Source of the DNA: Saccharothrix sp. S26
Lineage (GTDB): Bacteria > Actinomycetota > Actinomycetes > Mycobacteriales > Pseudonocardiaceae
Reading direction: 5' to 3'
DNA length: 64,000 nt
NCBI RefSeq assembly: GCF_021390395.1
Contig: NZ_JAJUWT010000004.1
Location: 186,001 to 250,000 of the forward strand
Made by a program: the position numbers and the translations under genes. This document shows positions 24,703 to 34,050 of this stretch, one piece after another. The notes under the pieces are model-generated. The model was not told the DNA's origin and ran no database searches. It saw only the letters and a list, made by a program, of their open reading frames with translations. The stretch's first letter is position 1; each line of letters begins with the position of its first letter.

Positions 24703-27700
24703 ATGACCACGCCGCGCACCGCCCCGGGACACACCGGGGTCACCGCCTTCCTGTCGGCGACCGGGGGGACCGGCCGCACCAGCGCGGTGGCGAACCTGGC
24801 GTGGGTGTTGGCCGCGGCCGGGCAGCGGGTCCTGGTGGTGGACTGGGGTTCGGAGGTGCCGCGGGTGCGCGAGTACCTGGAGCCGTTCCTGGTGGCACGC
24901 CTGGGCTTGCCGGACGCGTTGGGCCGCGGGCTGATCGAGGCGTACCGGGCGGACGAGGCGCGCGACGACGACCCGCCGCCGGTCGTGGAGCGGTTCGCGC
25001 CGCCCGCGGGTGACGTCACCGCGCCGGGCCACGTGGACGTGGTGTCGGCGACGCCGGCCGACGCGGCGGGCCGGCCGCGGCACGGTGACGCGGGCGCGGT
25101 GGCCGAGCTGCGCGCGCGGCTGGCCGAGTCCGACTACGACCAGGTGCTGATCGACGCGCCGACGGGCGCGGGCGACGAGTCGTTGACGGTGATCGCGACC
25201 CTGTGCGAGCTGGCCGTGGTGTGCTTCCGCCCGCGTCCCCGGGCCATCGCGGACGCGGCGGACCTGGCGGCACGGCTGCGCAAGCGCGCGCCGATCCGGA
25301 TCGACGTCGTGCCGGTGGCGACGTTGTTCGACGACGCCGACGAGCAGTCGCGGGCGCAGCGCATCCGGTCGGCGATCCACGCCGCGTTCGCCGAGCTGCT
25401 GGCGGGCCAGGCGAAACGGGTGCCCCACGGCGGCGCGATCGAGATCCCCTACCGCCCGTACGACGCGTTCGACCCGCTGCTGGCGATCCTGGTGGAGGAG
25501 CCGTCCGGCGGCGGCGCGATGGAGGTCCAGTACGGCAGGCTCGCCGCGGCGGTGACCGGCGGCGCGGTCACCGAGGTGGCCCCGGTGTCACCGGTGCTGC
25601 GCGCCCGCTACCGGCGCGTGTTCGGGCTGACGTCGACCGTCGAGCCGGACCGCGTGGTCGTCGTGCACGCGCCGCGTGACCGGCCTTGGGCGGACTGGGT
25701 GCGCGGCCAGTTGGAGCGGGCGGGCGCGCGGGTGCGCCGCCTGGCGCAGGCGCGGGAGTGGTTCGAGGCCGACGTGCCGCCGGGCGTGGTGATCCTCTGG
25801 TCGCCGCACCTGGGCCCGGTGGAGCTGCCGGCCGTGCCGCTGACCGTGCTGCGGCTGCGGCTGGCCGAGGACGGCCCGTCGGACGGCGGGCTGTCGGTGC
25901 ACGAGCACTCGCCGGAGGCCTTGAGCGCCCGGCTGCTGAGCCACTTCGGCCTGATCGACCGGCCGGGCACGGTGCACGAGCCGGTGGTGCGGGTGCCCGG
26001 CAGCGAACCGGCGGTGTTCGGGCTGCCGCCGCGCCACCGCGGTTTCGTCGGCCGCGACGAGGACTTGGAGGCGTTGCGGGACCGGTTCGCGGCGGCGGGT
26101 GACGGGCACGTGGTGGTGACCGTCAGCGGCGTGCCCGGCGTGGGCAAGAGCGAGCTGGCGCTGGAGTACGCCTACCGCTTCTCGGCGGACTACGCGGCGG
26201 TGTGGTGGTTGTCCGCGCACGACCGGCAGTCGGTGCTGACCGGCCTGGCGGAGCTGGCGTCACGGCTGCGGCAGCCCGGCTCGACCGACTACGGCACGCT
26301 GTCCGCGCTGGAACGGCTGTCGAACGACCCGGCGTACGCCCGGTTCCTGCTGGTCTACGACAACGCCGACGACCCGGACGCGATCGCCGACCTGCTGCCG
26401 ACCGGCGCCACCGGCCACGTGCTGATCACCTCCGCGCCGGCGGGCGGGCCGGCGGTGGAGCTGGTGCCGATGAGCGCCGAGGACGGCGCGGGTCTGCTGC
26501 TGGACCGCGTGCCGGGGTTGACCGCGGACGACGCGCGGCGCGTCGCGGACGCCGTCGGGCACCTGCCGTTGGCGCTGGACCTGGTGTCGTGCTGGCTCGG
26601 CGAGACGGCGCGGACGGAGGTGGGCGCGGGCTCGCGGGACGCCGACGCGGCCACCTGGGCCACCCGCACCCTGTTCGAACGCCTCGACCGGTCCGACGCC
26701 GACGGGGTGGCGCGGGTCGTCGACGTCGCGGTGGAGGCGTTGCGGGTCAGCGCCACGGGCCGGTTGGCGGTGCTGGTGGCCGAGCTGTGCGCGTTCCTGT
26801 CGCCGGAGGGCGCGGACCTGGGGCTGGTGCGCTCGCCCGCGTTCCTCGGCCGGGTCGTCGTGGCGGGCGGCGTGGACGCGGAGCCGCTGGAGCTCGACGC
26901 CGCCGAGATCGACCGGGTGCTGTGGTACGGCGCGCGGCACGGGCTGTTCCGCGTCGACTGGGGCGACCAGTACTCCCTGCGGCTGCACCGCGTGGTGCAG
27001 CGCGCGCTGCGCGACCGGATGAGCCCGGAGACGCGGGAGGAGCGGCAGTCCGCCGTGCTCGCCGCGCTGGCCGCGGTGGCGCCGACGGAGGTGGAGGACA
27101 ACTCGCCGACCCGGCACGCCCGGTTCGCCGAGCTGCAGAAGCACGTCCTCCCGTCCGGCGCGCTGGGCAGCGACGACCCGAAGGTGCGCCGCTGGCTGGT
27201 CAACCAGGTGCGGTTCCTGTTCACCGACGGCGGCGCGGGCGTGCGGCGGGCCGCGCTGGGGCCGGGGCGCGCCCTGCTGGACGCGTGGACCCGGCGGTTC
27301 GGCCCGGCCGACCCGCTGCGCAACCGGCTGGCCACCGAGCTGGCCAACGTGCACCGCGTGCTCGGCGAGCCGACCGAGGCGTTGCGGCTGGACGACCTCG
27401 CGCTGGCCCAGCAGCGGCGGGCCCTGGACCTCACCCACCCGCGCCCGCTGATCACCGCCCGGGGCCGCGGCGGCGACCTGCGCGGCCTCGGCCTGTTCGC
27501 CGAGGCGCTGGCCGAGGACCAGGCCACCTGGGAGGGCCTGCGCTCGGTGCTCGGCGAGGACCACCCCGACACCCGCCGCGCCGCGAACAACCTGGCGTCC
27601 TCGATGTTCCTGTCCGGTGACGCGGCGGGCGCGCTCGCGCTGGAGGAGGACAACTACCGCAGGCGCCGGCGGCTGTTCGGCACGGGCGACGTGCGCACCT

Positions 27701-28425
27701 GGGCCACGCTCGCCCAGATCGGGCTGTACCAGCGGGAACTGGGCCGTTACCCGGAGGCGTTGGACTCGCTGCTGCACGCGTCGCAGCAGTTGCAGGCGCT
27801 GCGGCCCGGGCTCAACCAGCTCCAGGTCGGCGTGCAGTGGCACCGGGCCATCGCGTTGCGCCTGGTGGGCCGGGTCAAGGAGGCCAAGGAGCGCACCGGC
27901 AAGGCGTTGCGGGACTACCGCGAGCTCCTCGGCCCGCACCACCCGTACACGCTGGGCTGCGCGCTGGGCTTCGCCGCCGACCACCGCCGGGTCGGCGTCG
28001 ACCCCGAGCTGGCCGTGGAGCTCGCGCGGACCGCGTCGACCGGCTTCCAGCAGCACGTCGGACTCCGCGACGATCACCCGTTCGTGGCGTTGTGCAGGCT
28101 GGGCCTCGGCTTGGCGCTGCGCGCGGCGGGGGACCACGCGGGCGCGGTGAGCCACGTGGAGGCGGCGACGGCGGCGTTGCGCGCCCGGCTGGGCGACACG
28201 CACCCGTGGACGCTGGCGTCGGCCGTCGACGAGGCACGGGTGCTCGCCGCGGCGGGCGAGCCGGACCGGGCCGCCGAGCTGATCGCCGACACCCACACCG
28301 ACTGCCTGGAGTTCCTGGGGCACGATCACCCGCACACCGCCGCGGCGGCGCACAACCTGCGGCTCGCGGCGCACCCGACCGACCAGGACTGGCGGGAGTG
28401 CGATGTCGACATCCCGCACACCTGA
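24703..28425 (+). CDS. fxsT: FxSxx-COOH system tetratricopeptide protein FxsT (ATPase/TIR-like/NB-ARC/TPR)
   Basis: This 1240-residue multidomain protein begins with a ParA/MinD-like ATPase (FLSATGGTGRTSAVANLAWV near residue 15; VLVVDWGSEVPRVREY; later VLIDAPTGAGDESLTVIA). Residues about 315-405 look like a TIR domain (VVVVHAPRDRPWADWVRGQL, GVVILWSPHLGPVELP). An NB-ARC domain follows (VSGVPGVGKSELALEYAY near 475; FLLVYDNADDPDAIADLLP near 547). From about 860 to the end are TPRs of the long CHAT/kinesin-light-chain kind (LGEDHPDTRRAANNLASSM). Such architectures sense and assemble, as in STAND conflict proteins. Its exact role with FxsA/FxsB is unknown. It lies 123 bp after fxsA. Confidence 0.88.
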   Translation: MTTPRTAPGHTGVTAFLSATGGTGRTSAVANLAWVLAAAGQRVLVVDWGSEVPRVREYLEPFLVARLGLPDALGRGLIEAYRADEARDDDPPPVVERFAPPAGDVTAPGHVDVVSATPADAAGRPRHGDAGAVAELRARLAESDYDQVLIDAPTGAGDESLTVIATLCELAVVCFRPRPRAIADAADLAARLRKRAPIRIDVVPVATLFDDADEQSRAQRIRSAIHAAFAELLAGQAKRVPHGGAIEIPYRPYDAFDPLLAILVEEPSGGGAMEVQYGRLAAAVTGGAVTEVAPVSPVLRARYRRVFGLTSTVEPDRVVVVHAPRDRPWADWVRGQLERAGARVRRLAQAREWFEADVPPGVVILWSPHLGPVELPAVPLTVLRLRLAEDGPSDGGLSVHEHSPEALSARLLSHFGLIDRPGTVHEPVVRVPGSEPAVFGLPPRHRGFVGRDEDLEALRDRFAAAGDGHVVVTVSGVPGVGKSELALEYAYRFSADYAAVWWLSAHDRQSVLTGLAELASRLRQPGSTDYGTLSALERLSNDPAYARFLLVYDNADDPDAIADLLPTGATGHVLITSAPAGGPAVELVPMSAEDGAGLLLDRVPGLTADDARRVADAVGHLPLALDLVSCWLGETARTEVGAGSRDADAATWATRTLFERLDRSDADGVARVVDVAVEALRVSATGRLAVLVAELCAFLSPEGADLGLVRSPAFLGRVVVAGGVDAEPLELDAAEIDRVLWYGARHGLFRVDWGDQYSLRLHRVVQRALRDRMSPETREERQSAVLAALAAVAPTEVEDNSPTRHARFAELQKHVLPSGALGSDDPKVRRWLVNQVRFLFTDGGAGVRRAALGPGRALLDAWTRRFGPADPLRNRLATELANVHRVLGEPTEALRLDDLALAQQRRALDLTHPRPLITARGRGGDLRGLGLFAEALAEDQATWEGLRSVLGEDHPDTRRAANNLASSMFLSGDAAGALALEEDNYRRRRRLFGTGDVRTWATLAQIGLYQRELGRYPEALDSLLHASQQLQALRPGLNQLQVGVQWHRAIALRLVGRVKEAKERTGKALRDYRELLGPHHPYTLGCALGFAADHRRVGVDPELAVELARTASTGFQQHVGLRDDHPFVALCRLGLGLALRAAGDHAGAVSHVEAATAALRARLGDTHPWTLASAVDEARVLAAAGEPDRAAELIADTHTDCLEFLGHDHPHTAAAAHNLRLAAHPTDQDWRECDVDIPHT

Positions 28426-28444
28426 GCGCGCAGGAAGGACCGGC

Positions 28445-29407
28445 GTGGAGCTGCACGAGGAGCAGGCCGAGCACGTCGGCCCCGAGTTCGAGCCGGCCAG
28501 GCAGGCGTGCCGCGAGGCGGTCGTGGACAGCCCGGCCCTGCACTACCTCGCGCACTACAGCAGCGGCGTGTTCGACTTCGGCGTGGACGTCCTCGGCGAC
28601 CCCGGACCCGCGCCCGACGCGCTGCCCGGCGGCACCCGCCGCGAGGAGCTCAAGCGGCTGGGCAGGCACCTGACGTTCCAGGTCGCCTCGCTGGACCGGG
28701 CCTTGCAGGAGGTGCGCACGGGCCGGCTGATCCGCACCGTGCTGCACACCGAGGAGGGCGCGTTGTTCTGCGACTCCGTCGTGCCGACCGAGCACGTCGT
28801 CGGCCTGGTGCTCGACCACGCGGGCGCGGGGCCGCTGTTCGGCCACCCCGCCGTGGAGGAGGCGGACCGCGCGGTGGCCGGGCTCGCCACCCGGCTGCGC
28901 GCCCAGCTCAGCCTCGGCTCGCTCAACCCCGGCGGGTGGCAGAGCGCGGCGGGCGTCGAGCCGCTGCCGGTGGAGCGGGACGTGGCGGCGCACGTGACGG
29001 TGGGGGAGGGCCCGCTGACCGCGTGCCTGGCGGCGGTGCGCGCGCAGGACCTGCACCTGGTGGCGCACGTCGTCGGCGGCGAGGTGCGGGCCATGGTCGA
29101 CTGCCTGGGCGACCCGTCGCTGGCGCCGTTCTTCCGGCAGGTCGCGGTGGACGCGCGCCGCCGGTTCTACCACGGGTTCGTGCAGGAGCTCGGCGCGGTG
29201 GCGACCAGGCTGAACCGGGCGGTGAACCCCGTCGTGGGCGGGCTGATGGCCCGGCTCGTGCTGGACGTCGAGATGGGCGCGATCTACTACTACCGGTTGC
29301 GCGCGGGGGAGTACCTCGCCGGCGTGACGCTCGACCAGTCGCGGGTCCGCGCGGCGGACGACCGGATGTCCGCGCTGGTCGACGAACTCACTCCGATCGG
29401 TCCTTGA
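28445..29407 (+). CDS. Unrecognised protein encoded behind fxsT
   Basis: The 320-residue protein is read from GTG 28445, which has AGGAAGG 7 nt upstream; the in-frame ATG at 28403 inside fxsT is less likely. I recognise no family. The sequence is soluble and mixed, with segments [60 protein letters not shown] and a helical C-terminus with [18 protein letters not shown]. The 20-bp gap suggests cotranscription with fxsT, so it may be an accessory gene of the FxSxx-COOH system. No signal peptide or membrane segment is seen. Confidence 0.75.
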   Translation: MELHEEQAEHVGPEFEPARQACREAVVDSPALHYLAHYSSGVFDFGVDVLGDPGPAPDALPGGTRREELKRLGRHLTFQVASLDRALQEVRTGRLIRTVLHTEEGALFCDSVVPTEHVVGLVLDHAGAGPLFGHPAVEEADRAVAGLATRLRAQLSLGSLNPGGWQSAAGVEPLPVERDVAAHVTVGEGPLTACLAAVRAQDLHLVAHVVGGEVRAMVDCLGDPSLAPFFRQVAVDARRRFYHGFVQELGAVATRLNRAVNPVVGGLMARLVLDVEMGAIYYYRLRAGEYLAGVTLDQSRVRAADDRMSALVDELTPIGP

Positions 29408-29438
29408 ACGCTCATCCACCCCTGCCTACCGTGGAGCG

Positions 29439-30635
29439 GTGACGCCCGTGATCCGCTCGGCCGCCCTCCTGTCGGCCCTCGGCGCGGGGTGGCTCGCGGC
29501 GTGGTGGTCCGGCTGGCACGACGTCGACCGGTCGCCGGCCTACGGGTTCTTCATCACCGCCCTGCTCGGGTTCGGGCTGTACGCGAGCACGAGCGGGATC
29601 GTGATCGCGGAGTTCCGCCGGCAGCTGGGCACGGTGCTGCTCGCGGTCACGCTCGGGGTGCTGGCGAAGGTCGCGCTGATCTTCGGCGTGATGCTCCTGG
29701 CGTTCGGCGAACCGGGCCACTTGGTGCTCGCGGTGGCGGTCGCGCAGATCGACCCGCTGTCGGTGGCCGCGATGCGGGCCAAGTCGCGGATGTCGGACTC
29801 GGCGAAGGCGCTGCTGGCGGCGTGGGCGTCGTTCGACGACCCGATCACCGTGCTGCTGACCGTGTACATCACGGCGTTCGCGGTGCGGGGCGGCGCGGCC
29901 GGCGGTGTGGGGTCGTTCGCGGTGAACCTGGTGCTCAACCTGGCGTTGGCCGGGGTGGCGTTCCTGCTGTGGGCGCTGGTGCGCGGGCGGGTGCGGCGGG
30001 CCGAGGCCGGTGGCCGCGCGGTCCGGTACGCGGTGCGCGCGGTGATGGTGGTGGCCGTGCTCGCCCTCGGGTTCGTCGCGGTGCAGCAGTCGTTGTTGCT
30101 GGCCTTGGCGTTGCTGGGGTTGTTCTTCCGGCCGAACCTGGGTCGGTGGGTCGACGGGTTGGCGCAGGCGGGCATGGCGTTGGCGCTCGTCGCGGTCGGG
30201 CTGGTGCTGGCGGCGGAGTTCAGCTGGGCGCTGGCCGGGGTCGGCGCGGTGCTCGGGGTGGCGGCGTTCGGCGCGCAGGCGGTGGTGGCGTTCGCGCTGA
30301 CCGCGCCGAAGCGGTGGCGCGGCGACCGGGTGCGGCTGGCGCTGGGGCAGCAGAACGGGCTGACCGCGATCATCCTGGCGTTGCTGCTGGAGCCGGCGTT
30401 CCCGGGGGCCATCGCGGTGGTCGCGCCCGCCGTCGTCGTGGTGAACCTGCTGCACGCGCTCGCCAACGGCGGCTACGACCGCCTGTCGCGGGTGATCCCG
30501 CCACCGGTGCCGGGCAGCGATTTCGGTCTGTCGGCCATCCCCGCGCCGGGGCCGGAACCGAAGCACGTGCCGCGGGTGCCGCTCCAGCCGGTGCCGCGGG
30601 TGGCGTCGACCTACCGGTCCAAGCCCACGCCCTGA
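29439..30635 (+). CDS. CPA-type sodium/proton antiporter
   Basis: The 398-residue protein has about 11-12 membrane segments across its length and a Pro-rich cytoplasmic tail. [16 protein letters not shown] near residue 130 carries the paired Asp typical of ion-translocating sites in CPA antiporters, preceded by [17 protein letters not shown] and followed late by [18 protein letters not shown]. It probably exchanges Na+ or K+ for protons at the plasma membrane. The GTG at 29439 has a GTGGAG ribosome site. It follows the unrecognised gene by 31 bp and could belong to the same operon. It is convergent with the AAA ATPase pair, 10 bp away. Confidence 0.75.
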   Translation: MTPVIRSAALLSALGAGWLAAWWSGWHDVDRSPAYGFFITALLGFGLYASTSGIVIAEFRRQLGTVLLAVTLGVLAKVALIFGVMLLAFGEPGHLVLAVAVAQIDPLSVAAMRAKSRMSDSAKALLAAWASFDDPITVLLTVYITAFAVRGGAAGGVGSFAVNLVLNLALAGVAFLLWALVRGRVRRAEAGGRAVRYAVRAVMVVAVLALGFVAVQQSLLLALALLGLFFRPNLGRWVDGLAQAGMALALVAVGLVLAAEFSWALAGVGAVLGVAAFGAQAVVAFALTAPKRWRGDRVRLALGQQNGLTAIILALLLEPAFPGAIAVVAPAVVVVNLLHALANGGYDRLSRVIPPPVPGSDFGLSAIPAPGPEPKHVPRVPLQPVPRVASTYRSKPTP

Positions 30636-30645
30636 CCGCCCGCGC

Positions 30646-32928
30646 TCACGCGGGGGACGACCGGAACACGGCACGGCGCACGCGCGGGCTCAGGTTGCGC
30701 AACGCCTCGTGCACGCGGGTGCGGCGCGAGCCCTGGCCCACCTCGGCCACCAGGCCGCCCGACCGCGCCGACCACGGCGGCATCTGCACCAGCGGGTCCA
30801 GCAGGAACAGCGGCAGGAACTCCACGATCCCGTCGTAGATGCCGCACAGCTCCTCCAGCCGCTCCTCCGCGTCGGCCTCGCCCGCCGTGGCGTACCACTG
30901 CGCCACCGCGGCCCGGAAGGCCCGCACGGCCTTCTGCATGATCACCGCCTGCGACGCGGCCCGGGTGAACTCCGGCGTCCGCAGCCGCCGGTGCACCGCC
31001 TCCTGCGTGGCGGTCGGCGCGTGGTCGAACGCCTCCTCGAACATCACGTCGACCTGCGTCAGGTCCTCCAACACGTCCACCGCGTCCCGGAACAGCCGCT
31101 CCACCTCGCCGGGCAGCCTGCCCGGCGTCGCCTCCGCCACCCGGCCGGGCGTGCCGGCCAACGCCCCGAGCTGCCGCTGGATCGCGCCGAGCTGCCGGTC
31201 CGCCGACGCCCGCACGCCGTCCATGTGCTCGGCCAGGTGCTCGATGAACCCGTAGATGCTCGACTGCTGCTTGGCCAGCTGGTCCATCCGCCACCGCAGC
31301 GCCGACAACGGGTCGGTGTCCTGGCCCGGCCGCCGGCCCGTGGCGCTGATCAGCGCCTTGAAGTCCTCGGCGAACGTCCGGTCGACGTACACCAGCGGCT
31401 CGCGGCCCAGCAGCTCGCGCAACTGGATCGCCACGCCGTCCGTCACCACGCCGTTGACCAGCAGGACCAGCTCGGCGTCCGGCTCGGCCTCGCGCACCGC
31501 CGAGATCCGCCGCACCACCGCGCCCACGTCGGCGTTGTCCAGCAGCGACCCGGTGATCAGCACGGCGCAGCCGCCCGCCTGCTCCGGGAACGTGACCCAG
31601 AAGTCCACCAACGACTCCTCGGCCACGCCGAGCAGGTGCCGGTGCAGGTAGTCCTGGCCGCCCGCGTCGAGCACCCGGCGCACTACGCCGTCGATGTCGT
31701 CCGAGCTCAACGACCCGAACAGGTCGCGCGCCGCCTGCCGCACCATGTCCTCGGTGACGACGAACTCGTGGCCGGGCGCGCGGGACAGGTCGTCGGCCAT
31801 CCGGAACACCCGGTGGCACAGCCGGATCACGTTGCGCGCGTTGCCCCGGGCGAGGTCGCGCAGGTACCGGGTGGTGTCGACGGTGAACGGCGCGAGCTGC
31901 CGCTCGCCGAACACCTGCTCCTGCGCCAGCTCGACGAACTCGCGCACCTCGCCCTGGCTGAGCCCGGACATCACCACCGTGTACGGGATGCGCTGCCGCA
32001 CCGCGGGCGGCAGCACGGCCTTGAAGTCGGGCAGCCCGCACAGCACCAGGCACGCCCCGGCCTTGGCGAACACCTGCAACAACGTCTGGAACGCGGCCAT
32101 CGTGCGGGCCTGCGGCCTCGAGTCGGCGGAGAAGATCTTGTCGAGCTCGTCGATCGCCAGCACGAACCGCCGCTGCCTGCCGCCGAACAGCAGGGCGAAC
32201 ACGCCCATCGCCTCCAGCGCGGCCACCTCGGTGTCGATGGGCGTGGCGATGCCGCGTTCGACCAGCACCTGGTCGGGTGTGCCGCCGAGCAGCCACGACC
32301 ACACCGCGTGCTCGAACCCGGGCCGCAGCAGCAGCGTGAGCGCGGTGCCGAAGTCCTTGTTGTTGGTCACCTCGCGCAGCGTGTCCTGGACCTTGCGCAG
32401 CAACGCGCTCTCCATCAGGCCCAGCCGTTCCACGACCTCCTGCGGCTCCAGCTGCCTGCTGCCGAGCCACTCCAGCATGTCGCTGGTCAGGCCGCTGCTC
32501 TGCAACGAGTCCGCGACGATGTCCGCGTAGTACTCGCTGACCTGCGCCCGCACGCCCTCGCGACCGAGCTTCTGCATGAACCGCCGGTACAGCTCGATGA
32601 AGCTCTCGGCGGTAGCGTCGAGGTACAGCGCATGCGTCGGGTCGGCCAGCGCCTGCCGGGCGTGCCGGACCAGCCGCACGGCCAGGTGCGTCTTGCCCGT
32701 GCCGTAGTCGCCGAGCACGGCCACCACGGTGCCGGTGCGGTCGCGGCCGCCGCGCGCGGGCGGCGCGTCGAGGTAGGACGTGAGGTGCGCGAGCGCCTGC
32801 CGCGCCGCGTCGGTGGTGATCGCCACGTCGACCGCGTCGGGATCGGCGTCGAAGTCCGTGATCCGGGCGACCGCCATCGGCGAGAAGGGGTTCTTCCGCG
32901 TGGGCGGGAGGTCGCTGCTACCGCTCAT
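30646..32928 (-). CDS. Large AAA+ ATPase of a two-ATPase pair
   Basis: The 760-residue protein opens with KNPFSPMAVARITDFDADPD. Its ATPase module has VVAVLGDYGTGKTHLAVRLV (Walker A, near residue 70), FVLAIDELDKIFSADSR (Walker B, near 260) and LARGNARNVIRLCHRVFRM (sensor/arginine region, near 380). The C-terminal half (about 400-760) contains an RMDQLAKQQSSIYGFIEHLA coiled region and no recognised catalytic domain. It overlaps the smaller ATPase by ATGA and is translated with it. The family resembles ORC/KAP-like P-loop proteins, but I cannot name it. It is likely cytoplasmic and may be a regulator or a conflict-system motor (inference). Confidence 0.75.
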   Translation of the reverse strand: MSGSSDLPPTRKNPFSPMAVARITDFDADPDAVDVAITTDAARQALAHLTSYLDAPPARGGRDRTGTVVAVLGDYGTGKTHLAVRLVRHARQALADPTHALYLDATAESFIELYRRFMQKLGREGVRAQVSEYYADIVADSLQSSGLTSDMLEWLGSRQLEPQEVVERLGLMESALLRKVQDTLREVTNNKDFGTALTLLLRPGFEHAVWSWLLGGTPDQVLVERGIATPIDTEVAALEAMGVFALLFGGRQRRFVLAIDELDKIFSADSRPQARTMAAFQTLLQVFAKAGACLVLCGLPDFKAVLPPAVRQRIPYTVVMSGLSQGEVREFVELAQEQVFGERQLAPFTVDTTRYLRDLARGNARNVIRLCHRVFRMADDLSRAPGHEFVVTEDMVRQAARDLFGSLSSDDIDGVVRRVLDAGGQDYLHRHLLGVAEESLVDFWVTFPEQAGGCAVLITGSLLDNADVGAVVRRISAVREAEPDAELVLLVNGVVTDGVAIQLRELLGREPLVYVDRTFAEDFKALISATGRRPGQDTDPLSALRWRMDQLAKQQSSIYGFIEHLAEHMDGVRASADRQLGAIQRQLGALAGTPGRVAEATPGRLPGEVERLFRDAVDVLEDLTQVDVMFEEAFDHAPTATQEAVHRRLRTPEFTRAASQAVIMQKAVRAFRAAVAQWYATAGEADAEERLEELCGIYDGIVEFLPLFLLDPLVQMPPWSARSGGLVAEVGQGSRRTRVHEALRNLSPRVRRAVFRSSPA

Positions 32929-33899
32929 GGCGCATTCACCGGTCCATTCCGGGACTTGGTGTTCAAGAACGCCCTGATGTCCTCGACGGTCACCAGATCG
33001 GCCTCGGAGTAGCCTAGTCCCGTTACCCGTTTGTGCTCGTAAGTGCCGTGCAGGAACCGCTGCAACATCGCGACCGACTGGCAGTGCTTGGCCACCAGTT
33101 CGATCGCGTCGTCACTCAGCCGCGGATAGGTCCCGGCGGCCGCGTGCCGAGCCAGCCGGTCCTCGGCGAACCGCTGCGCGTCACCGGGGTCGAGCGGGCC
33201 GACGTGCAGGGTGATCGGCGGTACCCACGTTTCCAGTTGGCGCACGACGTCGGCCACCTCGTCCGTGCCCAGGTAGGCGGACTCGGTCAGGAACAGCACC
33301 TTGGCGCTGTTGAGCGTGCGCGCGTAGCGGATCACCTCGTCGACCAGCTCGTTCGGGCTGGGCAGCAGCACGATCAGCGCGACCTCCTCGCGCAGCGCCC
33401 GGCCCAGGCGCGGGAACACGCGGCGCGGCACGTCCCGCACGGCGTCCAGCCGCTCCTCGCTCTCCGGGCGCAGCGCCCCCGCGTCCACGAGCAGGTCGAA
33501 CATGCGGTCGCACACCTCGGCGGTGCGCTGGTCGATGGACAGCTCCTGGTCGGTCGGCAGGCAGCCGGTCAGGTCGAGCACGACCCCGCGCAGGTCGCGC
33601 CGCCGCAGCTCGCCGACGACCCAGTCGGCGCACCGGTTGACCAGCGCGGTCTTGCCGCAGCCGGACTCGCCGGTGACCAGCGCGAGCCGGCCGTACTCCA
33701 GCATCACGGCCAGGTCGCCCATGGACTGCCGGAAGTGCTCGAACGCGGCCTCGGCGCCGTCCACGGGCACGTAGTAGTCGCGGTGCGCCGGCCGGTGCCA
33801 GGGGCGCAACGGCCGCATCGGCGTGCTTTCCCAGCCCGGCAGCGGGAACGGGTTGACGCGCGGCCGCGCGGCGGCTCGACCGGCCCGCCCGCCGTCCAT
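32925..33899 (-). CDS. Small AAA/ORC-like ATPase of a two-ATPase pair
   Basis: From ATG 33899 the protein has 324 residues. After an N-terminus with RVNPFPLPGWESTPMRPLRP, it shows RLALVTGESGCGKTALVNR (Walker A, near residue 90), EVALIVLLPSPNELVDE (Walker B region) and a C-terminal helical lid with DDAIELVAKHCQSVAMLQRF. The NPF-x-P motif near the N-terminus is shared with its partner, which may mark a common docking element. The upstream frame is open to 33962, but the ATG with a GGGG site upstream is preferred. Its stop overlaps the large ATPase start. Function unknown. Confidence 0.72.
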   Translation of the reverse strand: MDGGRAGRAAARPRVNPFPLPGWESTPMRPLRPWHRPAHRDYYVPVDGAEAAFEHFRQSMGDLAVMLEYGRLALVTGESGCGKTALVNRCADWVVGELRRRDLRGVVLDLTGCLPTDQELSIDQRTAEVCDRMFDLLVDAGALRPESEERLDAVRDVPRRVFPRLGRALREEVALIVLLPSPNELVDEVIRYARTLNSAKVLFLTESAYLGTDEVADVVRQLETWVPPITLHVGPLDPGDAQRFAEDRLARHAAAGTYPRLSDDAIELVAKHCQSVAMLQRFLHGTYEHKRVTGLGYSEADLVTVEDIRAFLNTKSRNGPVNAP

Positions 33900-34050
33900 G
33901 CCCACCCCCGTCGCCTCGCGGCGGCCTCGCGAAAGCTTCAGCCTACCGACGGAGAGTCGCACGCGGGCACCGTCGCGTTAACCGGTGCACCCCGATCGGC
34001 GCACCGGCGTTACTGCGGTCGGGAAAGGGTGGAACAGGCGCGTGACCTGC

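Noticed and set aside
26260-28419. Minus-strand open frame of 719 codons opposite fxsT
   Set aside because: Antisense shadow; the plus frame shows P-loops and TPR repeats.
33950-34050. Hairpin CCGGTGC...GCACCGG near 33980-34005 as an RNA gene
   Set aside because: Only one stem with imperfect spacing; at most a weak terminator, so not listed.
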